From assembly GCF_937952055.1 (NCBI RefSeq), contig NZ_CALFYO010000016.1:1-64000 (forward strand): a stretch of DNA of 64,000 nt, written 5' to 3'. The notes below the pieces were generated by a model. It did no database searches. It had not been told where the DNA came from and saw only the letters and a list, made by a program, of their open reading frames with translations. The DNA comes from an uncultured Piscinibacter sp. GTDB taxonomy: Bacteria > Pseudomonadota > Gammaproteobacteria > Burkholderiales > Burkholderiaceae_C. Positions 49,029 to 57,035 of this stretch are shown in pieces. Within the stretch, counting starts at the first letter, position 1. Each line of letters begins with the position of its first letter. The translations under genes and the position numbers were made by a program.

Positions 49029-49367
49029 ATGCCGTATGACGAAGCTCTCGCCCATCGCATCCGCCTTGCCATGGAAGGCGACGCCGCGCTCTCCGAGAAG
49101 AAGATGTTCGGCGGAATCGCCTTCCTCCACCGCGGGCACATGTTCGTGGGCGTCTCCGGCCACAAGCTCATGGCACGCGTTGGCTGGGAATACCACGAAG
49201 ACTCACTGAGCCGCCCCCATGTGCGCGAAATGGACTTCACCGGCAGACCCATGCCGGGCTATGTGTACGTCGAGCCGCCGGCCATCGAGAGCGACGAGCA
49301 ACTCGACTTCTGGCTTCAGCGCTGCAGACAGTTCGTCGGCACCCTTCCAGCCAAGGCGGCCAAGTAG
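49029..49367 (+). CDS. TfoX/Sxy N-terminal domain protein
   Basis: 112 residues. SEKKMFGGIAFLHRGHMFVGVSG (about 22-44) is the TfoX-N signature, and DFTGRPMPGYVYVEPPAIESDEQL follows. Stand-alone TfoX-N proteins are common in proteobacteria; competence regulation is known only for full Sxy. Here the C-terminal domain is absent. ATG 49029 follows CGGAGGTGAAGACG. Confidence 0.9.
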   Translation: MPYDEALAHRIRLAMEGDAALSEKKMFGGIAFLHRGHMFVGVSGHKLMARVGWEYHEDSLSRPHVREMDFTGRPMPGYVYVEPPAIESDEQLDFWLQRCRQFVGTLPAKAAK

Positions 49368-49395
49368 CTCGCAGGCGTCTTGCAGCGACATCGAG

Positions 49396-49472
49396 GCCCA
49401 TTCACTCGCCCGCGTCGACTCGGACCCGCAGGGCGCTCGCCCCTGCGCTCTCCAACCCTTCAAGCGTCGGGC
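49396..49472 (+). other. attC site, 77-bp form, drifted
   Basis: R'' GCCCATT, R' GTCGGGC (49466-49472). Confidence 0.72.
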
Positions 49473-49504
49473 GGGACGCTCGCCACGCCCCGCGCGCGCT
49501 GTCC

Positions 49505-49891
49505 GTGAGCGGCGCCCTGCGATCCCTCGGGCGAGGTGATCTGCTCGTGCTGCTGGCGCTTCTGATGTACCCCGTTGCCGTGACGGCCGATCCCGCTCGG
49601 GGCATCTTTGGCGTGACGGTCGCCATCAGCGGTGAGGGCTGGTTCCATCCCACCGTTCGAGCCTCCAAGGTCACCGCGGTCCGGCCCGGCCTTGCGGCGC
49701 ACAGGGCCGGCGTCGCCGCCGGCGACGAAGTCCTCGAACTCGACGGCAAGCGCATCCCTGGCGCCACGGCGAAGGACCTCGCGCCACTTGCCCAGGGCAA
49801 GCGCGTCGGCGAACGAATCTCCGTCCGGCTCCTGCGGCCGGACGGTACGTCCTACACGGTGATTCTGACGGCCGAACAGGCTGCGCAGTGA
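49505..49891 (+). CDS. Exported PDZ domain protein
   Basis: 128 residues. Hydrophobic signal segment about 12-28 (ending VTA-D), then one PDZ domain: KVTAVRPGLAAHRAGVAAGDEVLELDGKRIPG (about 53-84) holds the carboxylate-binding turn and GDxVLxLDG strand. No protease domain. Probably a periplasmic protein-binding module. Start GTG 49505. Confidence 0.87.
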   Translation: MSGALRSLGRGDLLVLLALLMYPVAVTADPARGIFGVTVAISGEGWFHPTVRASKVTAVRPGLAAHRAGVAAGDEVLELDGKRIPGATAKDLAPLAQGKRVGERISVRLLRPDGTSYTVILTAEQAAQ

Positions 49892-49985
49892 TCGCGCGCC
49901 GAAGACGGGCCGACAGGCGTTCCAGCCCGTTGCCTCTCGCAGGCACGAGGGCCCCGGCTGCGCGTGTCGTACACCGGCGAGCGCC

Positions 49986-50111
49986 ATCCCACCCTTCCCT
50001 CGAGCGGACTCGCACCGGCGTGGCACTTGGCCGGCGACGCAGTGCTTCTTATCATCCGCCTCGCGGCCCGAACGACATCCCGGCGCTCGCGCGTCAGTTC
50101 CAACGTCGGGC
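49986..50111 (+). other. attC site, long form, drifted R''
   Basis: R'' ATCCCAC, R' GTCGGGC (50105-50111), 126 bp. Confidence 0.82.
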
Positions 50112-50127
50112 AGCACAAGGAGGCCAT

Positions 50128-50553
50128 GTGCTTCGCGGAAGTTGTCTTTGCCAGGGCGTGGCATTCGAGATCGACGGCACCGTCATCGATCTCCTGTACT
50201 GCCACTGCTCCATGTGCCGCAAGGCTCACGGCTCGGCGTTCCGGGCACGCGGCAAGGTGAAGGCATCGGAATTCCGGTGGGTCAGGGGCGAGGAGAAGGT
50301 TCGCTACTACGAATCATCGCCCGGTCAGCACAGAAGCTTCTGCTCGATCTGCGGCTCGAACCTGATCACCAAGTTCGACGACAAGCCCCGCGTCCTCGGC
50401 CTGGCACTCGGCGTACTCGACGATGATCCTGTGAACCGCCCCATCTGCCATGTCCATGTGGGCTCCAAGGCACCCTGGCACGAGATCACCGATGCCCTGC
50501 CCCAGTTCGAGCAGAACCCCACGAGCCCTGTCACACCCAAGGATGCCGACTGA
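50128..50553 (+). CDS. GFA family zinc-binding protein
   Basis: 141 residues. GSCLCQGVAFEIDG (4-17), YCHCSMCRKAHGSAFRARG (about 26-44) and HRSFCSICGSNLITKFD (about 70-86) supply the ligands. The block order and the CSMCRKAHGSAF peptide match the protein at 27573. Start GTG 50128 has the near-perfect AAGGAGGCCAT in front. Confidence 0.9.
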   Translation: MLRGSCLCQGVAFEIDGTVIDLLYCHCSMCRKAHGSAFRARGKVKASEFRWVRGEEKVRYYESSPGQHRSFCSICGSNLITKFDDKPRVLGLALGVLDDDPVNRPICHVHVGSKAPWHEITDALPQFEQNPTSPVTPKDAD

Positions 50554-50587
50554 GCCTTCGCGCGAGCCAGCTGGTCAGCCCTTGAGC
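50548..50587 (+). other. attC relic, minimal
   Basis: GACTGAG CCTTCGCGCGAGCC and CCCTTGAGC; boxes barely recognisable. Confidence 0.45.
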
Positions 50588-50607
50588 CACACGAGGAGCT
50601 GCTGAGA

Positions 50608-51120
50608 GTGTCGGAGCCAGAGTTCCGAACCGAGCGTCTGCGGGTACGGCGCTGGCGCGATTCCGATCTCCCTGCCCTTCTCGCCGTCTACGGCGACGCC
50701 GAGGCCATGCGCTGGGTGGGTGACGGCCGGGCCATCACGCACGAAGAGTGTGTCCAGTGGCTCGACGTCACGCGCTCCAACTACGCGAAGCGCGGATACG
50801 GCATGTTCGCCGTCGAAGAACGATCGTCAACCGAGGTGATCGGCTTCTGTGGAATCGTCCATCCCGGTGGGCAGCCCGAGCCAGAGGTCAAGTACGCCTT
50901 CCTTCGTTCTCAATGGGGTCGCGGCTTCGCCACGGAGGCTGTGTCCGGCCTCATTGCCTATGGCGCTCGCACTCACAACCTGGCATTCATCATCGCCACC
51001 ACGGCGCCGTCCAATCTTGCATCGCACCGGGTTCTTCTCAAGGCCGGAATGCTCCGCGCCGGGTTGCGGGACAACGGCGACGGTACCCATACGCAGCTGT
51101 TCGAATGGCGCTGCGGCTAG
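50608..51120 (+). CDS. GNAT family acetyltransferase, RimJ type
   Basis: 170 residues. FRTERLRVRRWRDSDLPALLAVY (6-28) is the RimJ-type start, VKYAFLRSQWGRGFATEAVSGL (about 93-114) the acetyl-CoA loop and IATTAPSNLASHRVLLKAGM (about 127-146) motif B. GAGGAGCTGCTGAGA precedes GTG 50608. Substrate unknown. Confidence 0.9.
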   Translation: MSEPEFRTERLRVRRWRDSDLPALLAVYGDAEAMRWVGDGRAITHEECVQWLDVTRSNYAKRGYGMFAVEERSSTEVIGFCGIVHPGGQPEPEVKYAFLRSQWGRGFATEAVSGLIAYGARTHNLAFIIATTAPSNLASHRVLLKAGMLRAGLRDNGDGTHTQLFEWRCG

Positions 51121-51126
51121 AGTGCG

Positions 51127-51170
51127 GCCGAAGCCTTCGCCGCATTCACGCCCGCGCTCCATCGTCAGGC
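51127..51170 (+). other. attC site, 44-bp minimal form
   Basis: R'' GCCGAAG, R' GTCAGGC (51164-51170). Confidence 0.7.
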
Positions 51171-51198
51171 CGCAGACACCGCGGCGTCGTGCCATTCG

Positions 51199-51336
51199 AG
51201 ATATGCGCTGTTGGACTTGGAGGAGCTCGAGGAGAGCACTCTCGAGTCCTTCCGGCAGCGTTATCAGGCACTTGCGGCCGCTTCCCGTGTCGAGCTGAGC
51301 CAGGGCTTCAAGGACACAGGAACCCCAGAGGCATGA
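51199..51336 (+). pseudogene. C-terminal remnant of a low-affinity iron permease-like gene
   Basis: The frame reads YALLDLEELEESTLESFRQRYQALAAASRVEL and GFKDTGTPEA before TGA 51334-51336. This resembles the short cytoplasmic C-terminus (LDLEELSEEEL...RYxxLA) of the low-affinity iron permease family. There is no start codon or membrane part. If correct, the cassette has lost everything but its 3' end. Confidence 0.55.
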
Positions 51337-51350
51337 GCGAAAGCGACGAC

Positions 51351-51475
51351 GCCTGACCCTTCGCTCGAACGGATCGGCACGGCGTGACTCTTGGCCCGCG
51401 ATGCGCCGTGATCTATGCTGCGCGTCGCGGGCCCGGCACCGTGCCGGCGCTTGCCCCGCAGCACGAACGTCGAAC
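51351..51475 (+). other. attC site, long form, drifted R'
   Basis: R'' GCCTGAC, R' GTCGAAC (51469-51475), 125 bp. Confidence 0.82.
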
Positions 51476-51548
51476 CCCAGGCTGAGCAATCGTTCCGGCG
51501 CCAGACTGACGATTGCCACTGGAGCGGTCAGCGGCAAGGAGAGAGACC

Positions 51549-52469
51549 ATGCGAATCGCAATCATGGGATCCGGCGGCCTGGGCGGATACTTCGGCGCCC
51601 GGCTCTGCGCAGGTGGATCGGAGGTTCACTTCATCGCGCGCGGCAAACATCTCGACGCCATTCGCGCCGACGGTCTTCGGATCGAGGGGCCCGCTCCGAT
51701 GCTCGTCAGTCCTGCACTAGCGACTGACGACCCCCGGACGGTCGGAATCGTCGACCTGGTCATGGTCTGCGTCAAGCTCTGGGACACGGAGGAGACGCTG
51801 GATCAGATTCGACCGCTCGTCGGTCCGAACACGACCATCGTCTCGTTCCAGAACGGCGTTCTCAAGGACGACTATCTGCGCGCCAAGTACCCCGACTCCC
51901 AGATCATGGGCGGCGTCGGTTATGTCGCGACGACCATCGATCGCCCGGGCGTCATCCGCCAGACCGGCCCCATGCAGCGGCTGATCTTTGGCGAGTTCGA
52001 CGGTTCGCAGTCCGAGCGCGGCAAGGCCTTCCTGGCGGCGTGCCTGGCCGGAGGAATCAACGCCGAACTCTCCACCCACATCCGCCGCGAGATCTGGCAG
52101 AAGTACGTGTTCCTAGTGGGCCTGTCCGGCACCACGACGACGATCCGCAAGCCCATCGGACCGATCCGGGAGAACCCACAGACCCGCGCCTTCCTGCTCG
52201 ATGTCATGCGCGAGGTTGTCGCCGTGGGTCGCGCACACGGCGTCGACCTTGCCGAGGACTATGCCGACGTGAGACTTCGATTCGCCGACGAAGTCGCCTA
52301 CGACATGACGTCGTCCATGCACCACGACCTCGAGCGGGGCAACCGCCTCGAGGTCCGATGGCTCTCTGGCGGCGTCGTCGAACTCGGAGCGGCGAAAGGC
52401 CTCGCCACGCCGCTGAACCGAGCGATCGCCGACATCCTCGCGCTGCATGCCCCAGGCCTGGCTCGATGA
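51549..52469 (+). CDS. 2-dehydropantoate 2-reductase family protein
   Basis: 306 residues with both ketopantoate-reductase domains: IAIMGSGGLGGYFGARLCAGG (3-23) is the NADP loop, SFQNGV (about 98-103) and IWQKYVFLVGLSGTTT (about 182-197, with the catalytic Lys185 region) follow, and RGNRLEVRWLSGGVVELGA is the C-terminal substrate block. Would reduce 2-dehydropantoate in pantothenate synthesis or a related ketoacid. AAGGAGAGACC precedes ATG 51549. No other pantothenate gene is near. Its stop overlaps the next start (ATGA). Confidence 0.9.
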   Translation: MRIAIMGSGGLGGYFGARLCAGGSEVHFIARGKHLDAIRADGLRIEGPAPMLVSPALATDDPRTVGIVDLVMVCVKLWDTEETLDQIRPLVGPNTTIVSFQNGVLKDDYLRAKYPDSQIMGGVGYVATTIDRPGVIRQTGPMQRLIFGEFDGSQSERGKAFLAACLAGGINAELSTHIRREIWQKYVFLVGLSGTTTTIRKPIGPIRENPQTRAFLLDVMREVVAVGRAHGVDLAEDYADVRLRFADEVAYDMTSSMHHDLERGNRLEVRWLSGGVVELGAAKGLATPLNRAIADILALHAPGLAR

Positions 52470-52934
52470 ATCGGTCGTGCGGTGCGAAGTCCGGCCGCGC
52501 GCTCGAAGCGATGCCCACAGGTTTGCCGCCCGCGCCGCGAGGCGCTCGGCGTTGGCATGCTCCTCGGGGCGCTGGCGTCTATCGGCACAACCAAGCCGTC
52601 GCGCCAATCTCCCTGGCTCGGCAGTTCGCAATTCTCGCGACGGCAGCGTCAGGCCAGGTCGTCGGTGGAGCCACCGGAAGAACATGGGGCAAGTGCCGCG
52701 GGCTGTTGCAGATCCGGGTCGCCACCGAGCCTCGCTGCCAAGGACTCGGTTCCGGCTTGCTGCACGAGTTCGAAGCTCAGGCGCGAACGCGTGGCAGCGG
52801 CGTCTGCGACCTCGTGAGGCTGAGCCATCAGGCCCCGGAGTGCTATCGGCGCCACGGCTGTGCAGTCTTGGCCTGGAAACGACGGCCACCCAAGCGGTAT
52901 CGTCAGGTACCTCATGCACAAAGCCCGCACCTGA
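52466..52934 (+). pseudogene. GNAT pseudogene, relative of the 29949 gene
   Basis: The frame from ATG 52466 has VVGGATGRTWGKCRGLLQIRVA, RCQGLGSGLLHEFEAQARTRG and SHQAPECYRRHGCAVLA, in the same order as the intact GNAT at 29949. It then leaves the frame: the expected ending reappears one frame on as GNDGHPSGIVRYLMHKART with TGA 52932-52934. A single indel near 52875 explains this. The N-terminal 40 residues do not match and may also be shifted. Confidence 0.85.
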
Positions 52935-53048
52935 TTCTTCGCTCGAGCCGCGCCGGCATGGCCCTTGGCCCACCGCCCGGGCGGTTCATCCTCCGTCGAG
53001 CAGGCCGAGCGCCACACCGGTGCTCGCCCCTCGGCGCAAACGTCAGGC
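52929..53048 (+). other. attC site, 120-bp form, drifted
   Basis: R'' ACCTGAT, R' GTCAGGC (53042-53048). Confidence 0.82.
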
Positions 53049-53056
53049 CACACACC

Positions 53057-53536
53057 TTGCTACGATTCCGCCCCCTCACCGCTGAAGACCAAGACAAGCT
53101 CTGGCACTGGCTGCATGTCGCGCTCTGGGATCCTCCGCCCGCCGGCCTCCGCCCCGTCGAGGTGCTTCAAGCGCCCGGAGTGCGCATCTATGCCGAGGCG
53201 TGGGGCAAGACGACGGATGTCGGCAGGGTCGCGCAAGTGAACGGGACGGACGCCGGCGCTTGTTGGGTCCGCCTCTTGCCCGTTGGCGTGGGTCTGGCGT
53301 CGGTCGATGCGGCAACCCCGCAGCTGGGCATCGCGCTCGAGCCCGAGTTCCAGCACAAGGGCCACGGCCGGCCCCTCATGCTCGAGACACTGAAAGCCGC
53401 TGCTCGGGCGGGCTATCGCCAGGTGGCGCTCACCGTTCACCCTGAGAATCCCGCACAGTACATGTACGAGAGTTGCGGGTTTCGCAAGGTCGAGCGCCGC
53501 AACAACTATCACCTCATGCTGGCCCGTGTGGCCTGA
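53057..53536 (+). CDS. GNAT family acetyltransferase
   Basis: 159 residues from TTG 53057. LRFRPLTAEDQDKLWHWLHVAL is the start, LGIALEPEFQHKGHGRPLM (about 94-112) the acetyl-CoA loop and VALTVHPENPAQYMYESCGF (about 125-144) motif B. It begins eight bases after the attC. The TGA stop is within the next R''. Substrate unknown. Confidence 0.83.
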   Translation: MLRFRPLTAEDQDKLWHWLHVALWDPPPAGLRPVEVLQAPGVRIYAEAWGKTTDVGRVAQVNGTDAGACWVRLLPVGVGLASVDAATPQLGIALEPEFQHKGHGRPLMLETLKAAARAGYRQVALTVHPENPAQYMYESCGFRKVERRNNYHLMLARVA

Positions 53537-53610
53537 CCGTACACACGAGCGCATCCCACCCCATGGCACAGGAGCCGCGAGCCGCATGCTCCGCGTCGCG
53601 GACCGGGCGG
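53531..53610 (+). other. attC relic, right side eroded
   Basis: R'' GCCTGAC and CCGCGAGCCGCATGC ... CGCGTCGCGGACCGGGCGG are hairpin-like; R' is lost where the reverse gene ends. Confidence 0.55.
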
Positions 53611-53613
53611 CAT

Positions 53614-54015
53614 CTAGGTGGGCTGAATCGCGAGCCAGTGTTGATGCGAGTCGACCCTGTGGGCGAAACTGGCAACCTTGCCGTGATCGTCGAAACGCCA
53701 GAGGTGAACCTCGTCTTCCTCCTTGACCGTGTGGGCGGTGGCCTTGACCACGAACTCCAAGCCGATGATGGCGACGACGATGTTGTCGCGCTCCAGCAGG
53801 GTCTTCGGCTGGAACCGCCGAATGTCGAGCGCGCCCAGGGACTCGAAGAAGCCTGGCACCTCCGCGCGCCCCCGTCGCGGTCTCAGCCAGGGCACGCCGA
53901 TGTCTGCGGCGCCGCCGTCCCACTCGACGCCTTCCGCCAGATGACCGAGAAACGTCGGGAGGTCGCCGCGCCCGAAAGCCTCGTAGAGGGTCAGTACTGT
54001 CTGAATGTTGTTCAT
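53614..54015 (-). CDS. SnoaL/NTF2-like protein on the reverse strand
   Basis: 133 residues. IQTVLTLYEAFGRGDLPTFLGHLAEGVEWDG (4-34) is the SnoaL helix-strand start, GFFESLGALDIRRFQPKTLLERDNIVVAIIG and EVHLWRFDDHGKVASFAHRVD (about 104-124) complete the cone. Possibly a small isomerase or hydratase. AAGGAGTCGCAGCC precedes ATG 54015. It diverges from the hydrolase-regulator at 54231, with 215 bp between them, so a shared regulatory region is plausible. Confidence 0.88.
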   Translation of the reverse strand: MNNIQTVLTLYEAFGRGDLPTFLGHLAEGVEWDGGAADIGVPWLRPRRGRAEVPGFFESLGALDIRRFQPKTLLERDNIVVAIIGLEFVVKATAHTVKEEDEVHLWRFDDHGKVASFAHRVDSHQHWLAIQPT

Positions 54016-54230
54016 GGCTGCGACTCCTTGTCGATTGGGATCCGTTGGGTGCACGATGCGGCGCCAGTCTCCCGCCGGGCGCGCGTGCCGTCATTGGGCG
54101 AATGTCCCGTCGCGCAGGCGTCTTGCCCCCTGGCCGGCGGCGCCGGGCGGGCGCTTGTCCCGTCCGCCCTGGGTTCTTGCCGGACCGCCGGACCCAGGGC
54201 CGTGATCCGCGGTTCAGCCTGCACCTGCGC

Positions 54231-55304
54231 GTGAATACTTCCCCCACCGACATCCGCTTCGTTCACGCTCCCGATGGCGCCCGGCTGGCGTACTCGGTCA
54301 CGGGAACAGGGCCGCACGTCACGATCAAGGCGGGGATGTGGTTGTCCCATCTCGAATTCGATTCGCAGAATCCGCTCAACCGCCACTGGCGCGATGCGAT
54401 GGAAGTCCGCGGCCGATTCGTGCGCTACGACGCACGCGGCTGCGGGCTGTCGGACTGGGCCCCTCCGGAGATCGACTTCGACGCGTGGGTTCGCGACCTG
54501 GAGACCGTCGCAGATGCGGTCGCGGCGCCGACCTTCACGCTGTTCGGATACTCGCAAGGCGCTGCAGTGGCCATCGCCTACGCGGCGCGCCACCCCGAAC
54601 GGGTCGGACAGCTCATTCTCTACGGCGGCTTCACCCGCGGGCGCCTCGCGCGTGCCAAGACACAGCAGGAGCGCGACGAGGCCGAAACGATGTGCCGGCT
54701 CGCCGAGCTGGGCTGGGCCAAGGCTGATGACGCCTACCGCCAGTTCTTCACCTCGCAGTTCCTGCCGGCCGGTACCCGGGAGCAGCATCAGTGGTTCAAC
54801 GAGCTGCAGCGGGTGTCGTCCTCGCCGGAGAACGCCGTTCGGTGCATGCGCGCGTTCAACACCATGGACGTGACGCAGCTCCTCCCCCAGGTCGGATGCC
54901 CGACGCTGGTCCTTCACGCCAAGGGCGATGTTCGTGTGCCCTTCGCGGAGGGCATGGCGATCGCCGCCGGAATCCGCGACGCCCGGCTCGTCCCGATCGA
55001 AGGCGTCAATCATGTGGTGACGGCCGACGAGCCCGGCTGGCAGCAGTGCCTCGATGCCATCGAGGCCTTTCTTCCCCGCGTACCGCCGCTGCGCGCCGCG
55101 CCCGGTTTCGACAAGCTCAGCGAACGACAAGCGCAGATCCTCGACTTGCTCGCTCGAGGGTCCGACAATGCCCAGATTGCTGCGCACCTGGGGGTGTCGG
55201 ACAAGACCGTTCGCAATCAGGTCTCGGCGATTCTCGCGGTGCTGGGCATCGAGTCGCGCGGACACGCGATCGTGCGGGCGCGGGAGGCCGGCTTCGGCCA
55301 GTAG
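54231..55304 (+). CDS. Alpha/beta-hydrolase fused to LuxR-type DNA-binding domain
   Basis: 357 residues. The N-terminal alpha/beta hydrolase has VRYDARGCGLSDW (about 60-72), the nucleophile elbow GYSQGA around Ser107 and a late VNHVV (His) near residue 262. The C-terminus LSERQAQILDLLARGSDNAQIAAHLGVSDKTVRNQVSAIL (about 296-335) is a LuxR/GerE helix-turn-helix. A regulator that senses a small ester or lactone-like ligand by its hydrolase fold is the natural reading. GTG 54231. Divergent from the SnoaL gene. Confidence 0.87.
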   Translation: MNTSPTDIRFVHAPDGARLAYSVTGTGPHVTIKAGMWLSHLEFDSQNPLNRHWRDAMEVRGRFVRYDARGCGLSDWAPPEIDFDAWVRDLETVADAVAAPTFTLFGYSQGAAVAIAYAARHPERVGQLILYGGFTRGRLARAKTQQERDEAETMCRLAELGWAKADDAYRQFFTSQFLPAGTREQHQWFNELQRVSSSPENAVRCMRAFNTMDVTQLLPQVGCPTLVLHAKGDVRVPFAEGMAIAAGIRDARLVPIEGVNHVVTADEPGWQQCLDAIEAFLPRVPPLRAAPGFDKLSERQAQILDLLARGSDNAQIAAHLGVSDKTVRNQVSAILAVLGIESRGHAIVRAREAGFGQ

Positions 55305-55324
55305 CGCCGCGGTGACGGCGTTGC

Positions 55325-55385
55325 GCCTCGGGCAGAGCATGACTGGCCCCTGGCTGGACGGGGGCCGGTTCGCTCGAAAGTCAGG
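55325..55385 (+). other. Possible attC relic
   Basis: GCCTCGGGC, TGGCCCCTGGCTGG and GTTCGCTCGAAAGTCAGGT retain box-like ends at about 60 bp. Confidence 0.4.
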
Positions 55386-55404
55386 TGTCCTACGGGGAGA
55401 GTGA

Positions 55405-55869
55405 ATGCCACTCGATGATGTCGAATACGCCGGCTTCTGGGTTCGCGTCGCTGCTTCCCTTGTCGACACGCTACTCATCGTGAGCATCTCGCTGCCGCTG
55501 CTTCTGGCGATCTACGGCCGAGCCTACTTTGCACCGCGAGACACTGCGGTCCTTTCCGGCTGGGCCGACTTCCTCCTGTCCTGGGTGGCCCCCGCGATCG
55601 CGGTCATCGTCTTCTGGCACTACAAGCAAGCCACCCCGGGAAAGATGATCTTCTCCGCACGGGTCGTCGACGCGCGAACGGGGAAGACGCTCGGCGTCGG
55701 TCAGTCCATCGTTCGCTACCTGGGGTACTTCGTATCCACCATCCCCTTCGGTCTCGGACTGCTGTGGGTTGCCTTCGATCCGAAAAAGCAGGGCTGGCAC
55801 GACAAGCTGGCCGGAACGGTCGTCATTCGCTCGAAGAGGCGCAGCCCGAGCCGGTCAGGCTCGGGTTGA
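55405..55869 (+). CDS. RDD family membrane protein
   Basis: 154 residues. EYAGFWVRVAASLVDTLLIVSIS (7-29) with the R and D of RDD, two or three membrane segments (about 16-36, 56-72 and 106-122), and KQATPGKMIFSARVVDARTG and PKKQGWHDKLAGTVVI, all family blocks. RDD proteins are proposed transporters or antiporters; role unknown. GGGGAGAGTGA precedes ATG 55405. Confidence 0.9.
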   Translation: MPLDDVEYAGFWVRVAASLVDTLLIVSISLPLLLAIYGRAYFAPRDTAVLSGWADFLLSWVAPAIAVIVFWHYKQATPGKMIFSARVVDARTGKTLGVGQSIVRYLGYFVSTIPFGLGLLWVAFDPKKQGWHDKLAGTVVIRSKRRSPSRSGSG

Positions 55870-55895
55870 CCCGGCCCTTCGCTCCCATGTCAGGC
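55864..55895 (+). other. Minimal attC relic
   Basis: GTTGACCCGGCCCTTCGCTC and R' GTCAGGC (55889-55895), 32 bp; the centre is deleted. Confidence 0.55.
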
Positions 55896-55923
55896 GTCGT
55901 ACACCCCACACCGCGAGACCACC

Positions 55924-56349
55924 GTGAACATCGAAGAATTCATGCACGGCTACAAGGCCGCATGGGAACAGCGAGACCCGGCCATGTTTGCCGCCCTGTT
56001 CACGCCCGACGGGCGATACCACAACACGCCGTTCCAGGTTCAGCGTGGCGCGGAGCAACTCGTCGAGTACTGGAAACGGGTGCAGCTCCAGGAGGACGTT
56101 CGAGTCACCTTCGCGGTGTTGGCCAGCACCGCCACATCGGGCATTGCGCACTGGCACGTCACCTATCAGGTCGCGTCGGAGGAGTTGTTCCGGATCTGGG
56201 CCCGATCCACCGGGACCAGTCTCGTGGCTCGCAAGCCTGGCGATCCTCTGCCACGAATGGTGCTCGATGGCATCCTCCAGGCCTCGTTCAGCGGCAAGCT
56301 GTGCGCGGAGGCTCGCATCTGGTGGCACAGCATGCCCCAGCCTGCGTGA
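55924..56349 (+). CDS. SnoaL/NTF2-like protein
   Basis: 141 residues. IEEFMHGYKAAWEQRDPAMFAALFTPDGRYHNTPF (3-37) is the family start with conserved Trp and Asp, RGAEQLVEYWKRVQ follows, and DGILQASFSGKLCAEARIWWH ends the cone. Function unknown. Start GTG 55924 follows GACCACC with a weak ribosome site. Confidence 0.85.
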   Translation: MNIEEFMHGYKAAWEQRDPAMFAALFTPDGRYHNTPFQVQRGAEQLVEYWKRVQLQEDVRVTFAVLASTATSGIAHWHVTYQVASEELFRIWARSTGTSLVARKPGDPLPRMVLDGILQASFSGKLCAEARIWWHSMPQPA

Positions 56350-56528
56350 GATGCGGCGCAACGACACCCCACCCACCATTCGAGCCGGCTCCCCATCTGG
56401 TCGCCATCCGTCCCATCGACCTTGCGTTGAGACCGACGGTGCCCCCACGCGCGAGGGACGTCGAACCAGGTGGCCCTCGCTTCTTGACCTCAGGCGGCAG
56501 AATCTCGAAAGGCGCACAGAATCGTCAC

Positions 56529-56984
56529 ATGGTCGAACACATCTTCATCCGCCCCCAGCCAGGTGGACCGCAAATGCCTCTCCCGCGGGTGGAAGTCGTG
56601 GCGGGAGCGGGCATCCAGGGCGATCGCTACTTCGGCGCCCAGGACGAGCCCGGCCAGAACATCACCTTCATCGAGGCCGAAGAGATCGAACGCTTTGCCC
56701 GCGTGAACGGGCTGAGCCTCCCGGCTTCCGCGACCGGTCGGAATGTGATCACCCGCGGAGTCCGGCTCAACGATCTGGTGGGGCGGTCGTTCCGTGTCGG
56801 CGGCCTGAGTTTCCGCGGCATCGAGCTCTGTGAACCCTGCCTGACTCTCGGCGAGGCGCTGGCCACGGCCGATCTGTCGCCAGCGCAGGTGGTCAGGCAG
56901 TGGGTCGGCCGGGCCGGGTTGAGAGCGGATGCGCTGACCTCCGGCGAGCTCACGGTCGGCTCGTCGTTCGACGTCGGCGCCTAG
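56529..56984 (+). CDS. MOSC domain protein
   Basis: 151 residues. VEVVAGAGIQGDRYFG (21-36), GRNVITRGVRLNDLVG (70-85) and the Cys pair in ELCEPCLTL (C101, C104) are the MOSC blocks; the conserved Cys is thought to hold sulfur for transfer to molybdenum cofactor or related reactions. ATG 56529. The upstream 56350-56528 has a possible CTCAGGC box at 56489 but no readable attC. The TAG stop is in the next relic. Confidence 0.9.
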   Translation: MVEHIFIRPQPGGPQMPLPRVEVVAGAGIQGDRYFGAQDEPGQNITFIEAEEIERFARVNGLSLPASATGRNVITRGVRLNDLVGRSFRVGGLSFRGIELCEPCLTLGEALATADLSPAQVVRQWVGRAGLRADALTSGELTVGSSFDVGA

Positions 56985-57027
56985 TCCTTTGCTCGAGGCG
57001 TCTGGCTCCGGCGTGGCATAACCAGGC
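56979..57027 (+). other. attC relic, 49 bp
   Basis: R'' GCCTAGT and left arm CCTTTGCTCGAGGCG; R' ACCAGGC (57021-57027). Confidence 0.65.
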
Positions 57028-57035
57028 AAGAAGGC

